Translations under genes and position numbers: made by a program | DNA from: an uncultured Aquimarina sp. | GTDB taxonomy: Bacteria > Bacteroidota > Bacteroidia > Flavobacteriales > Flavobacteriaceae | Reading direction: 5' to 3' | Assembly: GCA_947503835.1 (NCBI GenBank) | Contig: CANNFM010000002.1 | Location: forward strand, 1-64,000 | Length of the DNA stretch: 64,000 nucleotides | The notes under the pieces: generated by a model | What the model was told of the DNA's origin: nothing | Database searches by the model: none | Seen by the model: the letters and a program-made list of their open reading frames with translations, nothing else | Shown: positions 59,433 to 64,000 of the stretch, piece by piece | Numbering within the stretch: the stretch's first letter is position 1 | Layout of the letters: the number at the start of each line of letters is the position of its first letter

Positions 59433-59540
59433 CTGTTTATTATATTTTTCTAGATGTCAGATGGAATTCACCAATATTATTCTTTTCGACATAAGTAAGC
59501 AAGACGATCAATCAACAAGGTAGTGCAATGGCTCATTTCA

Positions 59541-60851
59541 TTATTCGGCTTCATGAGCATCGGGCGTGATCGAATCATCAATATCACTTAGATCTGTTGT
59601 ATTATTAATAAAATATTCAGTTTCTTCAACACTATCTTCAGGGGTAGCAACATCCAACTCTGGAGGATTTAGTTTTTTGTCTCTAATCATTCCCCATGTC
59701 ATTATTAGACTGGTACCTATAATTACGAACAGTAATATCCCTGGCTCAAAACCTTCTATCATTGCCTCTGCAGGGATTGCATAAAACAAAAGTACGGTAA
59801 TTAACCCCCTAGGTGCTATAAATACTTGTGGCGAAATATCTTTTCCCATAAAAAGACGTAGCAAACCATATCGTATCGCATAGATAGAAATTAATATCAA
59901 AATACTAATCAATGTAACTTTTAGGCTTAGCAACGAAGAAAGCACAATAGTAATCCCAAAAATCACAAAAAATAAGGTACGTACTACAAAGGCAGTTTCT
60001 GCTGTAATCACATGCAATTCATGATAGATAGATTTTGCTTTTTCAAAATCTAAGTATTCACGCAATCTTCCTTGAAAAAACAATTTCATATTAGCGATTA
60101 CCAACCCAAAGATTAGGATAATGATCAAAGAAGATAAATGCATCTTTTTTCCTAAACCATATAACAGTAATAGTACAGCTATCAGTAAGAATAATTTTAC
60201 CTGGCTTTTTATCTTCTGAAAAATAATAATAATGGCATAACTGGCAACCAACGAAATCACGATCGTAAGAATAAGATTCAGAAAAAAGCCACCTACTCCA
60301 GAATCTTCTGCTGGATTTAACCTTCCTGTTAAGAAATAGAACAGCATAATCCCCAAAATATCCGAAAATGTACTTTCATAAATATGAAATTCTTTCTTTG
60401 CTTCAGATAATCCACTTACACTAGGGATAATAATGGCACTAGATAAGATAGACAATGGTGTCGCATATAACCAAGCCGACTGCATTGTCATTCCTTCTAC
60501 TAACGCTTTTAGAATTACTGCTGCGATAAAAGTAGAGGCCACTAATCCAATTAAAGCAATTGCCATAGATTTAAGGATAGGCATAAGCTTATCACTTTTC
60601 AGTTTTAACTCTAGGGCAGCTTCAAGTACAATCATAATTAACCCAACAATTCCTAGTACTTCTAAAATAGGGCCAAAAGAATCGGTATCTCCTCCAAAAG
60701 CTTTGAGGATATATTGTAGAATTACCCCCAAAATAATTAGCATAAGTACCGCAGGAATATTCGTTTTTTTTGCAACACCGTTAAAAATAAATGATAAAAT
60801 AATAATAAGTGAAACTCCTATAATTAAGTTGTACGAAGAAAAAATTTCCAT
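59541..60851 (-). CDS. CPA1-type Na+/H+ antiporter
   Basis: 436 aa with about 12 hydrophobic helices (VSLIIILSFIFNGVAKKTNIPAVLMLI, PLSILSSAIIIPSVSGL, FSDILGIMLFYFLTGRLNP). IFAPRGLITVLLFYAIP is the cation-antiporter cytosolic-side motif, and FSDILG supplies the likely transport Asp. The tail is acidic and cytosolic (DSVEETEYFINN). It exchanges Na+ (or K+) for H+. It is isolated from its neighbours. Confidence 0.87.
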   Translation of the reverse strand: MEIFSSYNLIIGVSLIIILSFIFNGVAKKTNIPAVLMLIILGVILQYILKAFGGDTDSFGPILEVLGIVGLIMIVLEAALELKLKSDKLMPILKSMAIALIGLVASTFIAAVILKALVEGMTMQSAWLYATPLSILSSAIIIPSVSGLSEAKKEFHIYESTFSDILGIMLFYFLTGRLNPAEDSGVGGFFLNLILTIVISLVASYAIIIIFQKIKSQVKLFLLIAVLLLLYGLGKKMHLSSLIIILIFGLVIANMKLFFQGRLREYLDFEKAKSIYHELHVITAETAFVVRTLFFVIFGITIVLSSLLSLKVTLISILILISIYAIRYGLLRLFMGKDISPQVFIAPRGLITVLLFYAIPAEAMIEGFEPGILLFVIIGTSLIMTWGMIRDKKLNPPELDVATPEDSVEETEYFINNTTDLSDIDDSITPDAHEAE

Positions 60852-61075
60852 GAGTAGGTATAAGGTTGATTATGTTAGTTGATTACGTCTGTAAACGAAT
60901 GAAATACGCCATAACGTATAAAACAGATGAAAAGATAATAAATTATTTTAACGTATAAAGGTAATCAAGATCAACAATATTGTATTTATAGATCATCTAT
61001 CTATAAAAGAGGATTTTAGTGTGAGTCTACTATTGGATTAATATATATTTAACTTCATATATACAGAAAATAATA

Positions 61076-61083
61076 TACCTTTA
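61076..61083 (+). promoter_or_regulatory. Possible -7 box before pirin gene
   Basis: TACCTTTA, 25 bases before the ATG. A TTC, not TTG, sits at the expected -33 position, so this is a weak call resting on the -7 box and distance only. Confidence 0.3.
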
Positions 61084-61108
61084 GTAGTGCATAAAACATA
61101 GAAAAATC

Positions 61109-62002
61109 ATGTCGAATACGGGATTAATTATTGAAGAAAGAAGCCGGGATATTGGTGACTTTTTAGTAGGAAGACTTATTCCTTTTAGAAAAAAACGAAT
61201 GGTAGGTCCTTTTATTTTTATTGATCATATGGGGCCAACACGTATTAAAAAAGGTCATTATATGGATGTTGATCAGCATCCACATATTGGTTTATCTACA
61301 TTAACCTATATGCTCGAGGGAGAATTAGTACACCAGGATAGTATCAGTACAAATCAACGCATCTCTCCGGGGTCTGTAAATTGGATGGTTGCCGGTAAAG
61401 GAGTAACACATACAGAGCGCACACCTTATGACTTAAGAGAAGACGGGAAAGAATTTACGGCTCATGGATATCAGATATGGGTAGCCCTGCCTAAGTCATT
61501 AGAGGATATAGAACCCGAGTTTCATCATATACGTGCTAATGATTTACCAAGTTGGCATGATGCTGGAGCTCATTATCGCCTAATTGCAGGTGCTGGATAT
61601 GGGCACACCTCTCCTCTACCCGTTCATTCTGATTTGTTTATGGTTGAAGTAAAGACTGAAGAGCAGTATGAACTAAAAATAAAAGGAGAATTGAAAGGTG
61701 AAATCGGAATTTGTATCGTAAAAGGTGCAGTAGAAGCCTGTAATGATCGAATAGAACAAGGAAATATGCTAGTATCTAAAGTTGAAGATAGTTGTACCAT
61801 TTTATTAGAACCCAAAACCCATGTTTTGTTATTTGGCGGTCAACCTTTTACCGAGGAAAGACATATATACTGGAATTTTGTCTCTACGAGTAAAGAAAAA
61901 ATTGAAGCAGCCAAAAAAAGATGGCAAAATCATGAATTTCCAAAAGTACCAGGAGACAAGACCTATGTACCTTTACCCATTAGTAAATTAAAACAATCAT
62001 AG
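61109..62002 (+). CDS. Pirin-family bicupin protein
   Basis: 297 aa. Metal-binding residues of the first cupin: QHPHIGLSTLTYML (two His) and GVTHTERTPYD (His and Glu), with YQIWVALP following. Pirins bind Fe(II); bacterial ones may have quercetinase or redox-regulatory roles. Second cupin lacks the ligand set, as usual. Monocistronic. Confidence 0.93.
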   Translation: MSNTGLIIEERSRDIGDFLVGRLIPFRKKRMVGPFIFIDHMGPTRIKKGHYMDVDQHPHIGLSTLTYMLEGELVHQDSISTNQRISPGSVNWMVAGKGVTHTERTPYDLREDGKEFTAHGYQIWVALPKSLEDIEPEFHHIRANDLPSWHDAGAHYRLIAGAGYGHTSPLPVHSDLFMVEVKTEEQYELKIKGELKGEIGICIVKGAVEACNDRIEQGNMLVSKVEDSCTILLEPKTHVLLFGGQPFTEERHIYWNFVSTSKEKIEAAKKRWQNHEFPKVPGDKTYVPLPISKLKQS

Positions 62003-62028
62003 TATATCTCAAAAACAAGATTTTACTT

Positions 62029-63645
62029 CTATTGTAATAAAGAGGCGATCAACTCTTCATCCGTATTTTCAGTATCCAATACAACATCTGACAAACCTAT
62101 AGTTTCTAAAAATGTATTAGAAAATAAAGCAGCCATTTCTGGAGATAATAAACTATTTCGATACTCTTTCCATTCTGATGCTTTAGCTCCATACATGTAC
62201 TTTACTAAGCCCGGGAAACCCCAATCAGAATTCTTACCCCAATGAATGGTAAATGGTATATCATTTTGCTGCAGCACCTGGATCATCCTACGTGAGAACT
62301 CTTTTAGACTCATGAGGTTTCTGCTTTTTTTCCATAGTACACCATCAATTTCTATCATACATGTAATAGGAAACTTAGAAAAAGCCATTGTAGCCTCTGA
62401 TTTTTTTATAAATCGCATCGCATATATTCCCGGTATTGGGCCTTCATTTTTTGTGAGTTCAATTAGTGCATTTAGTGCTTTTTCAGAATCCTTAGTATCT
62501 ACGCCGAATGAACATGCAAAAGCCGGACCTTGATAAGGCGCATCCCAGAAGGTTTCATAAAGCGTTCCTAATGATTCTTCATTTACCTCTGGTAATATCT
62601 GTTTTTGTAATTGCTTAATAAAGAAAGGTATTCTTTTAGGGAATTTTTCACTTATTTTTATCAATAAGTATATTAAATCCCGATATACAGATTTCTCTAT
62701 CGTACTAAAGGGATCAGGATATGTAGAGGTATACGGTTTTTTATACATTGCCTCGACAACATATTGATTATCATCGGTATAAGGGTTAATAAAAACTTTG
62801 TAGTGATATGGTCTTTTAGGTTTTCCGTTCGTATCAACTTCTCCATCAATTCTAAAATCTGAAGAGGCAAAATCCATAGTCTTTGCCAGTTTGAGTGCCG
62901 TATTCTTATTTATTTTTTTTACGTAGCGTTTTAGCAAAAACCTATCTTCAGCTTCTAAAACAACACCGTGTATAAATCCAAAAGAACCAAGGCTTACCAA
63001 TGCGGCATTAAACAAGCCATCATTACGAATTACCTTTGCATTGATCTTTTGTATAAATGAGTTTGCAAGTGCAGGCTTTGTATGCCGTTCTATATATACA
63101 ATATCCTCTGGATTAGGTCCGGTTATTAAATTTATTCCTACTACATAATCCTGTACAGATCCTACATCTAGAGCAGAACCATGAACTCCCGTAGAAATAC
63201 AACCTGCAATAGTTTGACCATTACTTGCTCCAGTTGTTTTTAATGATTTTCCGTGAGCTCCAAGTGCTTGAGAGATTTCTTTTATTGTGTTTCCACATTG
63301 AAAAAAAAACAGATTGCTTTTTTCGAAAGGAGAATCTGGATGGACGTTTTCTGGAAATACAGGAAGATCAAGATTCATATGACTATTGAAGTGCATTCTG
63401 TCTTTTTGATGTGCAATACTAGACATAGACCAACGTGCACCGTACGCCCTAAATCCTTCATTATTATCTGAAGCTTCTTTGATAAGGCGTTGAATCTCTA
63501 ATGCCGCATCATTATATCTATCTATAGCCGAAGGCATATTTGCCTTTCCTTCTAACTGTGTTATTTGTAATAATTTTAAATCAAAAGGGCCATTTTTATG
63601 TAATGTATCCCAATGAGTTTTTGGATGAGAAGTGGTATTTGCCAT
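62029..63645 (-). CDS. FAD-linked oxidase (aldonolactone-oxidase-like)
   Basis: 538 aa. FAD_binding_4 core: GNTIKEISQALGAHGKSLKTTGASNG, GCISTGVHGSALDVGS, ALVSLGSFGFIHGVVLE. The C-terminal part (IPGIYAMRFIKKSEATMAFS, HWGKNSDWGFPG) resembles sugar-lactone or alcohol oxidases. No signal peptide. The substrate is not identifiable from sequence. The small lipoprotein gene upstream is 10 bases away, so the two may be co-transcribed. Confidence 0.83.
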   Translation of the reverse strand: MANTTSHPKTHWDTLHKNGPFDLKLLQITQLEGKANMPSAIDRYNDAALEIQRLIKEASDNNEGFRAYGARWSMSSIAHQKDRMHFNSHMNLDLPVFPENVHPDSPFEKSNLFFFQCGNTIKEISQALGAHGKSLKTTGASNGQTIAGCISTGVHGSALDVGSVQDYVVGINLITGPNPEDIVYIERHTKPALANSFIQKINAKVIRNDGLFNAALVSLGSFGFIHGVVLEAEDRFLLKRYVKKINKNTALKLAKTMDFASSDFRIDGEVDTNGKPKRPYHYKVFINPYTDDNQYVVEAMYKKPYTSTYPDPFSTIEKSVYRDLIYLLIKISEKFPKRIPFFIKQLQKQILPEVNEESLGTLYETFWDAPYQGPAFACSFGVDTKDSEKALNALIELTKNEGPIPGIYAMRFIKKSEATMAFSKFPITCMIEIDGVLWKKSRNLMSLKEFSRRMIQVLQQNDIPFTIHWGKNSDWGFPGLVKYMYGAKASEWKEYRNSLLSPEMAALFSNTFLETIGLSDVVLDTENTDEELIASLLQ

Positions 63646-63655
63646 GATTTGTTTA

Positions 63656-63982
63656 TTAATTTTCAGGTTTCATGCATACATATTTGATTTTCACTTTTCG
63701 TTTACTACCGAAAGTGATTAGATATAAAAGATTTCCGCCGAAAGTATCTTTATATTCCACAGAAAATAGTTTACCGCTCTGGCAACCTAATCTCTTCACA
63801 GGAATAGTAATATCATCTATCGCAATGTTGGCTTTGATTACAGTATCTAAAACAACTACTTTTTTATCTCGATAAAAGTCATCGCGATCATTTTGATCAG
63901 GCATAGGAGCCCCATTAGTACTTATTAATCGTACAGAATAACAAGAAGTAAAAAGTAATAGCATACCAATACATAGTAGCAT
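63656..63982 (-). CDS. Small lipoprotein of unknown function, near edge
   Basis: 108 aa. The lipobox FTSC is followed by a short, strand-rich domain with two conserved-looking Cys (RLGCQSGKLFSVEY, KYVCMKPEN). The start is 18 bases from the window end, so a start further upstream cannot be excluded. Function unknown; likely in an operon with the FAD oxidase. Confidence 0.55.
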   Translation of the reverse strand: MLLCIGMLLLFTSCYSVRLISTNGAPMPDQNDRDDFYRDKKVVVLDTVIKANIAIDDITIPVKRLGCQSGKLFSVEYKDTFGGNLLYLITFGSKRKVKIKYVCMKPEN

Positions 63983-64000
63983 ATTACGAAAGTGACTAGT

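Overview
The window looks like chromosomal DNA from a marine-type member of the Bacteroidota, most likely family Flavobacteriaceae. It is AT-rich and ribosome binding sites are weak. Many short lipoproteins have an S/A-C lipobox. Several promoters fit the Bacteroidota pattern (TTG, 20 nt, TAnnTTTA/G). Gene content is typical of the group: PD40 propeller lipoproteins, a LytS/LytTR pair, DUF4251, UMF1-type MFS, YceI and an OmpA/glycine-zipper protein. An Aquimarina-like genus is a guess from gene style, not shown by the sequence. No tRNA, rRNA, CRISPR array, transposase or prophage gene was found.

Layout. (1) 1-4700 is an accessory, repeat-rich island: an 85-bp-period direct repeat, hairpins, a 20-mer occurring near both ends (339-358, 4654-4673), a 3 x 28 bp tandem repeat, and a minus-strand gene string. 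That string reads: decayed PycTM/DUF5706 membrane effector, class III nucleotidyl cyclase with a C-terminal AGS-C-like region, DUF2188, ParB-like protein, HAD protein. It looks like a degrading Pycsar-type antiphage locus. (2) 4.7-11.4 kb: a four-gene exported propeller/serine hydrolase operon, divergent from a LytS-like kinase and LytTR regulator. (3) 11.4-15.6 kb: AraC regulator with DJ-1/PfpI protein, a MITE-like inverted repeat, and an S41 protease. (4) 15.8-26.8 kb: YbbA/YbbP/TesA-type export and esterase set, small envelope proteins, a bacterial vitamin-K-dependent-carboxylase homologue, YceI, and an M16 protease. (5) 26.9-35.75 kb: an eleven-gene biosynthetic operon with PPTase, ACP, ketosynthase, alpha/beta hydrolase, FabZ-like dehydratase, FabI/FabL-like enoyl reductase, type III polyketide synthase, methyltransferase and FAD oxidoreductase. 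It also carries a retropepsin-like protease and a lipoprotein. Together these could build an acyl starter, convert it to a phenolic or pyrone lipid, and methylate and oxidise it. (6) 35.8-39.5 kb: OmpA, lipocalin-like protein, UMF1 transporter, M48 protease. (7) 39.75-49.1 kb: the most striking region, a four-gene plus-strand operon with its own promoter. It encodes a caspase-SGNH fusion, a protein I recognise as a bacterial gasdermin, a CHAT-domain protease, and a membrane-anchored STAND ATPase with WD40-like repeats. (8) 49.1-57.2 kb: a GlgE alpha-glucan operon (GlgE, maltokinase, GlgB) plus a GH31 alpha-glucosidase, with similar palindromic motifs upstream of GH31 and GlgE. (9) 57.4-64 kb: AlkD-like repair protein, WYL regulator, Na+/H+ antiporter, pirin, FAD-linked oxidase and a lipoprotein at the edge.

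The gasdermin operon reads as a complete abortive-infection module. The STAND ATPase would sense an intruder and activate one or both caspase-fold proteases. These would clip the short C-terminal tail of the gasdermin, which then forms membrane pores. The sensing trigger, the role of the SGNH domain and the order of protease action are inference. All family calls are made by reading motifs, without database searches.
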